DNA of 64,000 bases from Diospyros lotus (Eukaryota; Streptophyta; Magnoliopsida; Ericales; Ebenaceae): assembly GCF_014633365.1 (NCBI RefSeq), contig NC_068348.1, positions 11,798,311 to 11,862,310 of the forward strand, written 5' to 3'. Positions 13,165-25,345 of this stretch are shown in pieces. The notes below the pieces were generated by a model, which was given only the letters and a program-made list of their open reading frames with translations, did no database searches and was not told where the DNA came from. A program made the translations under genes and the position numbers. The stretch's first letter is position 1; each line of letters begins with the position of its first letter.

Positions 13165-13970
13165 TAATTACACTGTTGTATTACATTGTTTATGTTTAAC
13201 CATTACAATTATTCTATAGCAGGTGAAGTAAATATATTTGCATTTTCGATGCTTTAATTTCCAAACACGAAATAATTAACTGATTTGATGGAATATGTGC
13301 ATGTGTATATATATATATATACATACATGCACAGAGTATCAAATTAACTAAACGATTGTACACAGAGTGTACAAGTGTGATCAGATCACTGTTATCAAGC
13401 ATTTTATCAAACACATGGTGTGCTTGAACAACTAAAACATAAACAATGAATTCAAGCAATAAGGGAAAAACCAATTTAGGGAAAAAAAATAAAAGAATCA
13501 ATTCTGGACATAGATTTATACAAGGAGGTAAAGCACAAACCAGATTCGTGGAAGTTGCTGGAGTTGAATCAGGAGACTATGGAGATGCTTCTAGAGGAGT
13601 CTTGGAGTGAGTCACAGAGAATGAAAGGGTTTCCACATAATCGCGGATATGGAAGAAACAGATTCCGGGGAAGAATCACGGATAGGGAATAAAATAGAAT
13701 TCGTTGGGACCTAGGATTGAAGGCTTTGGATTTGGATGTGGCAGGGATGAAGAGTTAGTTATTTGCTAGGAATGAAGGCTTTGGATTTGGATTTAGCGAG
13801 AATAGGAGGCTGGTTCTTCGCTGGGATTGAAGGCTCTAGAGTGGGTTTCCAAGAGAAAAACACAGGGTTTGCACAAGAGCTTCTGGGTTTGCACGATACA
13901 GTGAAAAATTGGAAGAATTTCGCTAAAAAATTTGGAGTAATTCCGCTACAGTGAAAGTTTGGAGGTTAAT
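13165..13970. other. No recognisable gene
   Basis: Unique-looking sequence between two transposon ends. It includes a short TA run (about 13,308-13,321) and a G-rich part (13,550-13,960) with repeated GGATTTGGAT and AAGGCT words. A 63-codon frame at 13,763-13,954 has no recognisable motif. I see nothing I can assign. Confidence 0.5.
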
Positions 13971-14367
13971 TTGAAAATTTGGAGTAATTTCGTGTAAAAA
14001 ATTGTTTTAATTTTTAAAAATTATATTTATCATTTAACTACAATTTAATAATTTTATAGCAAAAACTTATTTTTTAGCTATGCAATTTAGTATCGTAGAT
14101 AAAATTTTCGTATTAAAAAATTATATTTAATGGTAAAAAATTTGACTCATTTAAATTGTCTATGATTTAAAAATTATGTAGCAAAATATTAATTTTTAAC
14201 TATGAAATTTATAGTGTAGATAAAATTTCCATAGCTAAAAATAATATTTGGTGGAAAAATTTTAGCCTCTTTAAATTGTCTACAATTTAATAGTTTCATA
14301 CATTTTGCTACGAAATTTGTTACGTAAAAAAAAAAAATCATAGTGAAAAGGTAATTTTGTTGTAGTG
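13971..14367. mobile_element. Truncated CACTA-like end with about 119-bp tandem repeats
   Basis: AT-rich sequence ends in TTTTGTTGTAGTG (14,355-14,367), the reverse complement of a CACTACAACAAAA terminus. It abuts retroelement leader sequence at 14,368. Internally, TTTAAATTGTCTA-TGATTTA near 14,150 recurs as TTTAAATTGTCTA-CAATTTA near 14,270, together with the neighbouring GTAGATAAAATTT blocks, giving a repeat of about 119 bp. I found no matching left terminus, so it appears to be a one-ended remnant. Confidence 0.45.
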
Positions 14368-17300
14368 GTTCTATCACGTTCGGAGGTATGTCTATATTTG
14401 CTTCAACCTCGCGTAGGTGGACAGCAAAAGCTATAAGATCATCATAGGCTCCTTGAGCGTGAAGCTCATTTCTAATGTCTTACCATTCTACAATCATAAA
14501 TAAATCAAATATGTTATTTAAAGATCTACATTGTAGGAACCATCATGTAGGGTGGAAATTACTACAAAGCAAGGGTAACTAAATCCAGGAAATCTCCTAA
14601 CGAATCCCAGGGGTGCATGTATCGTCCTTCCAAGAGCGTCGTCCACCATCCCATGATGACACGCTGATGTTGATTTTCTACTATATTTTGATCCATTCAT
14701 GTCACAGACCAAAGTATCCTCAAAGTTAGTCAAATCAAGATCATATGCTCTAACTCTGATACCTAATGCTCGGTTTCTAAATATTACAACGTTGCTAATA
14801 CATACCAATATTACACGCGAGCGTTATGGAAATCCTTATCAACAAAAGTAAAGGATCGAACCTGAAAAGCTAAATAGCTAGGGTTTTCACTAAATATTTT
14901 AATACAAGTACAAGTATGATGCAAAACCCTCAAAAATTAAGGAAATAAAGATATAACCAAGCTTTACAGTAGCTCTTGTTTATACAGCACCAGTAGTACA
15001 ACACTTAAGATGTATATTTACAAGGCTCAAGATATATACACAACATGTAATACCCGAGAATGATTTGAGGCTATAAATAGTATTTGATGAAGGGTACAAG
15101 TGAAATTTTTGAAATAAAGAGGCTGTAGGGTACACCATCATTGTCTTAAGTGATCGAATCAGTCGGAGGGAGTACCCCAGATCTTAGATGCTTAAGGAAA
15201 ATGATATAATACGAACAAGTGATTCGAGATATGATTTTAGGAATCAAAAGAAATAGGATCAAGAACAGTTTTTGGTACAACTGTTGACCGGGCTGAGAAA
15301 ATCGAATCGACGTAGGGAACATCTGAAAAGTCAGCGGAGTGTCTTGAGAACTTAGATTTTGTATATGAAACAACCCTTGAGCGATTTCGGGTTGAAACGG
15401 ATGGATTTAAGGTCAAAACGACCAGTCGGGCCTAAGTGTAATTTTCTAAATTTGCCCGAGAGAGGTCAAAATAATGGTTTTTCAAAAATTTTGAGGGTGA
15501 ACTGAGAAGTACTAAACTTGTGGGCCTTAATGGTGGTGTTGGATTTATCAAGGGTGTTATAGAGAGGGCATAAATGGCATTTGAAGAATCTGGGGGGTGA
15601 AAGTGCAATTATGAAAAATTGGTGGTGTGAACGCAATAAAGGAATTCGGCCGCCGCCTTCCACCGTACGTGGAGGCTGTTTCCGGTGATGGGATGGCTGA
15701 GGGAGAGCTGGGGAAGGTGTTATACCGTGGTAGGAGGCTTGGGGACCAAGCCATGGTCGGTGATTGGCTGAGAGAAAGTCAGTTTTCGGGTATAAAAGGG
15801 ACCGAGGGTTTCGATGTTTTTGGAACAAATCGACTGTCATTTTGTATGTTTTGAGAGAGTGATTAAGGGGCTTTAGATCTTTACATCAAGGAGAAGATTT
15901 TGAGAGCATTTGGAGGTGTTTTGGGTGCGATTGGTGGCTGTTCAAAGGCTGGCCGAAGAAACCGAGGCAGACCGCCATGCCGCGCCTGCAACTCGCCTTT
16001 TGGGGTGTTTTCTGGTGGTGTTTCGGCTTGAAATCGGTACCCTTAGGATCGACTAAAGAAGGGCTTCAAGGGGGTACCATTTGTTTGGCTATCAGAGTCG
16101 TCGGTAGGGCCAAAAATTTGGGGAAGAAGGTGGCGCGTGGTTGCACGCGCCATACTTCACTCGCACCCACGCACTAGGCGCATGACAAGGGCTATTTTCG
16201 GTATTTCTCATCCAAATTTTTCTTGATTTATTTTAGGATTTATCATGTTGAAAAATTTAGAAAAATGTTTGAAGAGATAATTATTTTGGAATTATCGAGA
16301 TGAAAATTGGGAGAAAAATAGAGAAAATTATGGAAAAATCAAGGGAAATGGATTTTGATGCTTCCTTAATTAAATATGATGTTTAGGGTGTATCTTGGCT
16401 TGAGGTTGAGAATAAATTCGGGTGTTTGTGATTTGGCACGCAAATTGAGGCAGTACACGAGGATCGAGGCAATCCGAATTGTTCGAGGTGAGTGTTCGCC
16501 CGCAAAACTTGATTTACTGTGGGTGTTTTACCCTAAAAACTTGGTGTTTGTTCTATCTAAAAGTGTTGTGATTTCATGCAAATGGTTTTGTTGCATGCAA
16601 ACGGTAACCGACGATGGTTGGTTTTATGAGGGAGGTTCGTCCCTAAATATTTTGAACTTGTGCATTGCATTTTATAAAATGTTGTTTATATGATGCTTTG
16701 AATTATGAAATGTGGCATTGTCTTGTGTTTTGTTGTTCATATGAAAAGTCAGCCTAAGATGTTGTCTGGATAGTGTAGCTATAATTCTCCAAGGGCTTGA
16801 CGGAATAATAGGGGTATCTGGTACTGGTGTGCATGCCGGGATAGCCGCCTTGGTTTTCGTGCATGGCCGTTTGGTCAGGGAAGTTGCCCTAGGATGACTA
16901 GGTGGTCCATATTGTGTTGTTCATGTGGGATGTCAACCTATGATGTTGTTTGGATAGTATAACCATAATTCTCTAAGGGCATGACAAAATAATAGGGGTA
17001 TCTTGTGCTGGTGAGTATGCCAGGATAGCCACCTTGGTTTCCGTGCCAGGCCATTTGGTCAAGAAAGTTGCATTAGGATGACTAGGTGGTCCATGTGAAA
17101 TTTTAGAGTTGGGATTGTGTGGTGATTCTTGGATGCTTAGAGTGGGAACGTAATCTCCGACGTAAATGTGGTGAGTTGGATTCCTACGTTGATGTGACCC
17201 TCCTGGGCTGGGAGTTGGTAACGATTGTTCCTAAGATGTTGGAGAGATGCGTTGACTTGCCCCTCTTAAGCTAGAATCATGTCGTGTCGATGTGTCGGTA

Positions 17301-19291
17301 TGGTGGCATAGCTTTTAGAGAGATTGCTCTTTTCCTGTGGTAGAGTTAAGCGCTTGGGATTCTCTTGGGCTAGGGCTTACCAGGTGTATTGGTTTAGTTC
17401 ATGTCTTGCATTCATTCATGAAAAATGTGTTTTTGAACTCTCACTTAGATGATTCATCATCTAATATAGACTATATCCCTGGAATATTCAAACGTTCCAG
17501 GTGAAGGTAACGGTGCAAAGGGAAAGGAAATTGCCGAGGAGTGATAGCGATTAGAGGATGTTTTATATTATGTCATTTCAATTATGTTGTTTATTTTGAG
17601 GACGTCATGTAAAACGTTGGTTTGACTTTATATTATGAATAAAGTGATTTTGGTTATGACTTGTTATGGTTTCGATATAGCTTCTGCATTTGAGATGATG
17701 AACCTGTCTTAGTTTATTAATGGTTCATAGTTGATATACTGAGAATGTGTAATAGGATATTCGGGAAACGGTTTTGTGTTGAGTTTCCGTTGATTGGAAG
17801 AAAACGTCCCTGAAATCTTACGTTACCTAACACCTTGGGAAGGCGGGGTGTTACACAACAAATATTAGAGAAATCCAATTAAAGTTCAGCCACCTCTTAG
17901 CCTTTTCCTTTACTTGTCTCTGGGGTACTTGGCACATTTGAATATGCCAATGTATGATATGAAATATCTTAGTGAGGGTTCAGAATAAATTTTTCTGCGT
18001 GTAAATGTAACGTGCAGTATGAAATCTCCCTATATGGTAGTCATGCCAAGATGTTGCAATCATTCATGTTAGTCATCATGTCCAAACTCTCCAGCCCCAC
18101 CGCACGGGCATGTGATCACTCCTCGATCACACATGATGACCTACATTAACTAGCCACAAGTGTCATGGTGCATGATAAATGGAAATAACATGTTTGCCAA
18201 GGAAACACGTGATATGCAAACCACAAACCACACAAAACGAAACTACAAATGGCCGGGATGAAGCAAGTTATATGTAAGAACCACTCACCTTGTTGTCTTA
18301 CTTGTAGCACTATTGTTCACATTTGTGGGGGCTTGTTTTTCTACAATAAACATGAATTTTGTAAAGGGTGTAAACCCCATTTATTTTATTTTTCTCTATT
18401 TTTTTGGTATTTTTTCAGAATTTTTTGGACTTACCACTCGCCTGCACACGCCCTTGGAAGAGGTCTCATGCACCTTTACACGTAGCTTGGTCTGGCGCGT
18501 GTATCACACGCACCGGTTGTCTTATCTAGCGATAGTGACACGAACTCGACTGGCCTTCGATTTTTTGGTTGTTTCAACTTCATTTCACTCCCTGTTCATT
18601 CCTACACCTTCATCTTTCTCTCCTCTAGTCGAATATAGCCTTAAACCACCCGTTCCTAGCCGTTTTCCGATAGCTTCAACCCAGGTTCTTACGAAACTCA
18701 AAAATTTGATATAGCTTCGTTTCTCCCTCATTTCTTCACCAAATTCACTCTTTCCTTTTGTAGAATCTTCTTTTTACTCTCAAGAACTCTATCTTAACTC
18801 TTAATCCTCTTAAATCAGCCTAGTTTTGGCTCAAATCTCACTGGTATGCTTTGAGTGTTAACTCATGGCCTATTTATAGACATCTTCGACCAATCTCCTT
18901 CTTTCACCTACTTAGTTAGGTGTTGCTTTGTTTTTAGAGCCTCATCATGACCCCAAATAGAAAATTGGCCAGTTCGCTCCTCTGGCAAGTTCGTTATGGA
19001 TTTTCAAAAATTACACTTTGGCCCGAAACTTTACACTTTTGCACTTTGACCCATATATCTTTTAGGGCCTTGGCTACTCTTGAACCTCCTTATTTTGATC
19101 CCCAAACGCACTTAGGAAGAGGCTTCTTGCATTATTTATCGGCCCCCAAAAAGGTTTCCAATACTTTTGGTAAATTAAATTTTCTCCCGAATCTTTCAAA
19201 AATTGCATTTTTTTCTCCTGAACTTCCATGATCCTTTGAAATGTTCTATTTTCTCAAATGTATAAGTTTTACAAAAATTATGAGTTTTACA
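14368..19291 (-). mobile_element. Ty3/gypsy element remnant: leader plus LTR (unit A copy)
   Basis: A near-copy of 56,633-58,753, which carries the same leader and LTR next to a decayed gag-pol. Here only the leader (14,368-14,764) and LTR (about 14,765-19,291, ending TTTTACA) remain. The rest is cut off at the CACTA-like end. The primer-site region CTCTGATACC (14,754-14,763) survives, but the LTR start is mutated compared with TGTAACGC in unit B. A minus-strand TATA box (TATAAATA) lies at 18,871-18,878. The LTR is split at 15,046-17,855 by a solo LTR absent from the unit B copy. Confidence 0.8.
15046..17855 (+). mobile_element. Solo LTR, 2.8 kb, with target duplication CAACA
   Basis: Starts TGTAATACCCGAGAA and ends GGCGGGGTGTTACA. 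Perfect 5-bp duplications CAACA flank it (15,041-15,045 and 17,856-17,860). The orthologous position in unit B (about 57,300) reads TACACATCAAATATT without an insertion, which proves the boundaries. The start closely matches the 5' end of the LTRs at 39,895 and 46,690 (TATAATACCCGAGAAATTA), so they are one family. The CCCTGGAATATTCAAACG block near 17,475 recurs at about 34,907 in another LTR fragment. Open frames inside are part of the LTR. Confidence 0.9.
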
Positions 19292-20330
19292 ACACCATTG
19301 TGAGGCCCGAGTCGAGTTCCTATTAAATCTTCTATGTCTTATGGGTCAATTTTTTGGGTAAATCATACCAAAGATCACTAAATTTTGGTGTGTTTTTCAT
19401 TTTAGTCATTAAACTTTAATTCTTTGTAATGTGATAACAGAAGTTTAAAAAGTTTTGCAATGTAGTCACATATAAGATTTTTCAACTGATGTGGTAAATA
19501 ATAAAAATTATATTTTTATTATTTATCACATCAGCGCCACGTCACCCATTCAGGCTATAGAATGGCTGAAAAATTTTATATGTGGTCCCACATTGTAAAA
19601 CTTTTTAAACTTTTGTGATCACATTAAAAAGAATTAAAGTTTAGTGATCAAAATGAAAAACACACTAAAATTTAGTGATCTTTGAATTGATTTACCCATC
19701 AACTTTTAAAGTTTGATCATTTTAACCTTTGTAATAATATCAATCGTAAGAATTAAAACTTACTATAATTTAGTTAATGATTATAATTAAACAAAGACCA
19801 AACCATAAATTATTTGTCTCCAAATTTTCAAATCAAACTCTTCTATAAAAAATCATAAATCAAATCGGACAAACAAGTCTATGTCAAATTTAACAGTTTT
19901 AATTAAGATGATCAGCATGCTAGCTCCTTTGCTCCAACGGCATCCTCTAAAATAATGGTGGACTAAGGCATCGATCCTCCCATGCAGAATTATTTTCACC
20001 GTATTTAACAATTTAACAATTATAAACTTTTCACCGTATTGTAAGCTTGAGAATTATTTTTTAACCCAAACCCCACGTGTTCAAGGTTGATTTTATTTTA
20101 GGAATTAGGCCTTCCTTCCTGTTGTGTTGTCTAACTTTGATGTCTTCTCATGCAGCGTGTATATATATTGTATGGTCACGCAAACGAATGAGGAACCATA
20201 TATGCTGTAAATTATTAATTATTTATGATCATTCTCCCATAATGGAATTATTATGAACAGAGTTTTGGTTTCTATTTTTTAATATGAACAAACAGTTCAC
20301 CATCCTTTTCTCCCTGTGTACTCCATATGA
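19292..20330. other. Flank shared by units A and B, no gene seen
   Basis: Outside the MITE at 19,355-19,698, this matches 58,754-59,440 of unit B almost base for base, with small indels. I see no coding sequence, RNA gene or conserved motif. Confidence 0.6.
19355..19698. mobile_element. Mutator-like MITE, 344 bp, 9-bp target duplication
   Basis: The inverted termini start TGGGTAAATCA on both strands and continue with GATCACTAAATTTT, giving a long near-palindromic structure. The flanks are TCAATTTTT (19,346-19,354) and TCAACTTTT (19,699-19,707), a 9-bp duplication with one mismatch. Unit B has the unoccupied site TCAACTTTT at 58,814-58,822. A 9-bp duplication with long inverted termini points to the Mutator superfamily. 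No transposase is encoded. Confidence 0.85.
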
Positions 20331-20417
20331 CTATGATAAAGTTTTATGCTGGAACCATCACAGCCCCACTAGTGGATTGGGTCAATGAGATGGCACCACC
20401 TATTAATGTGTAGAGAG

Positions 20418-21276
20418 TAAATTAAATTTAATTTAAAATATTATTTTTTTTATAGTTATAAAAAATTAATTTCAAAATTTCTCTGCTCCCTCTGTTTTAG
20501 TTCTCTGTGTCTCCTTAACTCTTCCTCTTTCTCTCCGATTAACTTTGACTGTGTCTCCTTAGCACCCTTTCTCTCTCTTTAGGTGTGTCTCCGTCGCTTA
20601 AGTAGTGTCTCCTCAACTCCCTTTATCTTCTTAACTAGGTCTCATCAGTTTCCCCTTTCTCTCCGATTAACTCCAATGTCTCCTTGGTTCCCTCTCTCTT
20701 TAACTATCTCCTCAACTTCCTCACCAACACCGTTTATCGCCTCTCCCTCTCTTTCTAACCACCATCTCTTCATATCCCTCCCTAATCGTCTTCTCTTCCT
20801 TTCTCTACAAAACTTTCCTTTCCTTTCATTTGCCCCTTCCTCGCACGAGGTTCGATCACCATCGTTGGTAACTAAATATAATTTGGTATGCTTACAACAA
20901 CTACATCACAAGCCCTTATCCCACTAATGAGATATCCCACTAATGAGATCATCTATAAGAATTTTAGCTCTCCATGGCCATATCCACTTGGTCTAGTTAA
21001 TATAAAAGTAAAATAAAATAAAATAGTAAAGACTTCCGTACAAGGTAAAAAGTTGAGGAGAAGCTAGAGTTGATCGAAGAGAAAGGAGGAATTGAGGAAA
21101 TGTAGAGGAGACACAGTCAGAGAGAGAAAGAGAGTTGAGGAGATAGAGCCAGAGAAAGAGAGAGAGCTAAGGAGACGTAGAGGAGACAAAGTCTGAGAAA
21201 GAAAGGGAGTTGATGAGATGCCGTCAGAGCTAAGGACACATAGCCAAAGAGATAAGGAGTTGAGGATGAAGGAGGA
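20418..21276. repeat. CT-rich then GA-rich arrays in inverted orientation (unit A)
   Basis: 20,480-20,860 is pyrimidine-rich with repeated CTCCTCAACT and TGTCTCCTTAG words. 21,055-21,276 is purine-rich with GAGTTGAGGAGA and GGAGACACAGTCAGAGAG words, roughly the reverse complement. The purine array continues beyond the copia-like LTR at 24,654-24,780. The neighbouring ATTAATTTCAAAA motif near 20,466 occurs inverted as TTTTGAAATTAAT near 24,787 and 27,218. The whole resembles a large degenerate foldback element whose right arm ends close to the P450 promoter. Ser/Leu-rich open frames here (20,583-20,927 and, on the other strand, 21,064-21,297) reflect base composition. Confidence 0.5.
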
Positions 21277-22692
21277 CACCAACATTTGGTGTATCAATGC
21301 AATGAGTTTTTAGTTTTCAATTTTTTTTTGAAAACAAACATAAAATGTAGCGGAAGATAAAGCACAAGATCACCTTGCAAGACTCAATTTCCAAACGACC
21401 ATATGCATAATATTGAAACCACACCATAGGGCATTGAGGGATATACCTTACGTCGGATTCAAATCTGGTGAAGAGGCTCAAATCTCCTCCTATGGCAGCA
21501 ACTCTTACCTCCAGTAGCTCTCGAACAACTCTATTAGGTAGTCCCCTACTACCCCGAATAACAAACTAGATGACCAATATGTCTCCCAAAATTACAGAAG
21601 ACCTAGTCAATCTACGTTCCTAATGTGCATGAAGCCCACAGTGAGACCTATGTGCTAGCCAAGTCTATTATGGGTGATTAAGTTATATTTTGGGCTCAAA
21701 GAGAATAGATTCGCAAATCCATTATAGACACTATATGAATTGGGTTGCTACAATAGCAACAAAGAAGAAAAGATCGAAGGGAGTAATGGAATAGGATTTA
21801 GAGGCTCTAAAGAAGGAATAAGAAAATGCTAGTCGAGAGATAGCTTGCATCCTATGCAGCAAAAGGCCCTTTCGTCATTTTCTTCTTCCTTACCTTATAT
21901 ATCAAATGCCCACAAAACCCTAATCACCAATAATGGGACAAATGACTAGAGAGAGAGGAGAGCCAAAGGAAAGACAGCCTCAGAGCATCAAGGACACACG
22001 TCGTCCTCCTGTTTTCATCCTCCATCCATGCGTCATCCGCATGATTGTAGAAATGACAAAGAAATCCTACCAAATCGCGACATTCATTGTTGGAAACAAT
22101 CGACAGTTTGAAGTGAATTGTCGACCGATTCACATGATCGGTCGATAGATTCCTTAATCTGTCGACTCGTTTTTAGCCACTAGATGGTCGACAGCCTTTA
22201 AAGTCTGTTAACCATTTATGTCTCTTTGCACCAAGTTTCTACAAATCGCATATAGGCTCGTGATTAACTCTTAATGACCATTTCATCATCTCATGATGAA
22301 ATGGAGACCCTCGTTAACTTTTAATGGCATGCTTGTCAATTCTTGACTGTTGCTCCAATTAATTTCGAACTTAATCCATTAGCTCTTAATTGTGTCATCA
22401 TTAACTCTTAACGACGATCATTAATCACAACTTTACATTGCTTAGTCAACCACACTTGGATATGTATGTGATCTTCTAGGTTCACTACTAAGTAGCAATC
22501 AGGACATACCAAACTCTTTGACGCCGACCAACCATTTTGGTCTACAATGAGGATCTCTCCATCTCCCTAATGTACCCCAAAAGATCTTGAGTGACAACTA
22601 GTATTATGTTAGGGTGATCTTATCAATAATAAAGTCATATTTCAAAGAGAAACCCATTTGGATTTTTGATTCTCGTGTACTATAATCCCTCC

Positions 22693-23780
22693 CGTTGCCC
22701 AGAAAAATACCCAAGAGGGGGGTAAATTGGGTTTTTCAAAAATTAATAATTTTATCTCTTTTGAAAACTCTTAAATTTGTGATCTTAATATGTGGTGATT
22801 GTAGTAGAATTGAAAACAGTAAAATCACACAACTACACAGAACATGAGAAATTTATAGAGGTTTGGATTTAAAGAGCCTACTCCTCTCTCTCAAGACTTC
22901 GCTTGAGGCTCTCAAAATTTAGTTTGAGTTTCCATTAGGAAAAATCAACACTAGCTTTTAATTGGAGTTAGAACCAACATACAATCCCTTGCCTAAGTAA
23001 GAACCACTAGCACACTACTAGCAAATACAATTCCCTCACACAACAAGTGAGTAAAAATTACAAACTTACAACTAGAGATAATTACAAACAATTCACCAAC
23101 CAGCATACTTCTAGCACTTCGAACCTTCTCACTCTTGTTTGAATGCTCTATCAAGTTTGTTCTACCTTAAGCCTCCATACTTATTATATATATATATATA
23201 TACATCTTCCAAACACACTAGTCATTAAAGAAAAGGTTAATATAAAATTTGAAATTCAAAAAATGTTTAGTCTTTCTCAAACAATTAGAAAACATGTCTC
23301 ACCTCTAATTCAAAATAAATTTACTTTTTACATGAGAAATCAAGATTTGAAAATTTAAATATAAACTTTTGAGACATAAATGATTAAAACAAGAAAATAT
23401 GTTTAAAAGTAATTCTTCTTTAATTCAAAATAAATTTATTTTTTATATGAGTAAGAGAAAACATGTCTAAAAATAATTCTCCTTTAATTCAAAATAAATT
23501 TACTTTTTGTATGAAAAAAAGAAAACATGTCTAAAAGTAATTCTCCTTTAATTCAAAATAAATATATTTTTTGTATAAGTAAGAAATGCATTTATCAATA
23601 AATAAAAATTCAAACATAAACTTTTGAGACATAAATGATCATAACAAGGAAACATGTCTAAAGACAATCCACCTTTAATTCAAAATAAATTTACTTTTTA
23701 TATGAAAAATAAATATATTTATATCATAAAAATATTTTTGTTATCATCAAAATCCTATTTACTTACCCTTGAGCTTAACA
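22693..23780. mobile_element. Solo LTR, 1.09 kb, with target duplication CCTCC
   Basis: Bounded by CCTCC at 22,688-22,692 and 23,781-23,785. The unit C copy at about 37,627-37,640 reads through without it (AATCCCTTCATCAAC). It starts CGTTGCCCAGAAAAATACCC (the first T of TG is mutated to C) and ends TTGAGCTTAACA. The AAGAGGGGGGTAAATTGGGT block near the start is a motif I recall from plant LTRs. Repeated CCTTTAATTCAAAATAAATTTAC units occur at 23,300-23,700. No coding region. Confidence 0.75.
23312..23705. repeat. Imperfect tandem repeats inside the 1.09-kb LTR
   Basis: Units of about 70-110 bp share TTCAAAATAAATTTACTTTTT and AACATGTCTAAAA; about five units are visible. Confidence 0.75.
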
Positions 23781-24653
23781 CCTCCATCGACTAACATCCC
23801 AATCGAGTGAGAGTCATATACTAATCAAACTCACTGACTCGATAGTTATGCCAAGATCTAGTATGGTGTGATTAAAATGACACATCATAACTCTTTCTGA
23901 TATTGAAAACACTTTCCAATCAAGTGTACTCTGGCTAAAGGTTTATACAACTACAACCACAACTGATCGCATAGGATGTTCACCTTACACTGGAGTCGAT
24001 GGATCCCATTAGTAATCACGTGTCTCCATATGCCACTACATAGAGACTACACAGTGCATTTCCCACTCGGTAACAGGATGCTTCTTATCAAAGGCAAATC
24101 TCAGGAATCGACATACAAGACAACTATGTTGCCTCCGGTCTAAGAACCAATAGCACAATTGAAACCTATGATAGATCATGGATCCTCTCAACCACATGAT
24201 CTATCACTCCATGATCTATCACGTACATCACATTCGGTAGATGTTAAATTAACATCTACCCATATGTCTACTATATCCATTTCATAGATTATGACATGTG
24301 ATTCACCATCCTTTATCATTAAGATCTCATATTAATCAAATGTAGTAGCCCATGTGTTAGTCTGTTATTGATTAATCATAACCGTATTTTGAGAAATCTA
24401 AGCACTAGGAATAATCTTTAAGAAATCCTTAACCTCGAAAATCTTTATTACATATTCTTAACACTTAAGAATAAGACTGTCATTAGGAAATCTAAGGGTT
24501 CATTCATAAGATTGATTGAAAAGGTATGAATGAAAATATGAGCTTAAAATATAAAAATATATTTTATTATATTTATAAGATTTACATCATTAGTCCCTTA
24601 ATTACAATCGCTAGATATCATCTAAATCTAACATTAGAACACTAACACTAACA

Positions 24654-24944
24654 AAGGATATGCTAGAGTTGATCGGAGATGCTATTCGATTTGAGGAGAC
24701 ACAGTCGTAGTTGACTGAAAAGAGAGAGAATGAGAGCTGAGGAAATGTAGAAGGCTAGAAAGGGGGGGGGGGGGGAGCACCAAAGTTTTGAAATTAATTT
24801 CTTACCTCTATAAAAAATTAAATTAACCGTTGAGGATAGAATTTTTCATATGACTAAATCTTTTATGCCCTTTTATAATTAGAAGGAATGACTAACCCTT
24901 TTCCCATTCCAACTATATGACTAAATTTTTTATGCCCTTTTATA
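24654..24944 (+). other. Gene-less copy of the P450 upstream block (inside unit A)
   Basis: From AAGGATATGCTAGAGTTGATC to TATGCCCTTTTATAA this matches the sequence upstream of both P450 genes. It stops at the position about 190 bp before their start codon. No P450 sequence follows; instead a copia-like LTR fragment starts at about 24,985. A G-run (24,758-24,774) lies in the purine array. This is best read as the stump of a lost or rearranged P450 copy, or as an internal duplication of the upstream block alone. Confidence 0.65.
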
Positions 24945-24984
24945 ATGTAATATTTCATCTACATTAGATATGATTTAATGTAAC

Positions 24985-25345
24985 TGTTGATCGATTCACA
25001 TGACCGGTCGACAGATTCCTTAATTTGTCAACTCGTTTCGGCCACTAGATTCGATAGCCTCCAAAGTCTATCAACCAATTATGTCTCTTTGTACCAAATT
25101 TCTGCAAATTGCATCTAGGCCTGTGATTAACTCTTAATGACCCTTTCATTATCTCATGATGAAACTGAGGCCCCCATTAACTCTTAACAGCATGTTTGTC
25201 AACTCTTAACAGTTGATCTAATTAATTTTGAACTTGATCTGTTAACTCTTATTGGTGTCATCATTAACTCTTAACGATGATCATTAATCACACATTTATA
25301 TCGCTTAGTCAACCACACTTCGATATGTGTGCGATCTTCTAGGTT
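24985..25345 (-). mobile_element. Fragment of the copia-like LTR
   Basis: GTTGATCGATTCACATGACCGGTCGACAG through CTTCTAGGTTCACTA matches about 22,110-22,490 of the LTR at 21,277-24,653, at clearly lower identity than the unit copies show. It is truncated at both ends. Confidence 0.7.

Larger units (their letters stand above)
21277..24653 (-). mobile_element. Copia-like solo LTR (unit A copy), split by another LTR
   Basis: Runs from CACCAACATTTGG (TGCCAACATTTGG in units B and C) to AACACTAACA. On the minus strand it begins TGTTAGTGTTAG and has a TATA box GATATATAAGG (near 21,895-21,904). Flanks GAGGA and AAGGA form a 4-of-5 target duplication. Copies occupy the same site in unit C (36,219-49,295) and unit B (60,393-61,300). 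Without nested insertions A and C are both about 2.3 kb, and B has lost about 1.4 kb internally. Many ClaI/SalI-like TCGAC and GTCGA words occur, including a hairpin at 22,122-22,144 (CGACCGAT / ATCGGTCG arms). No coding region. Confidence 0.65.
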
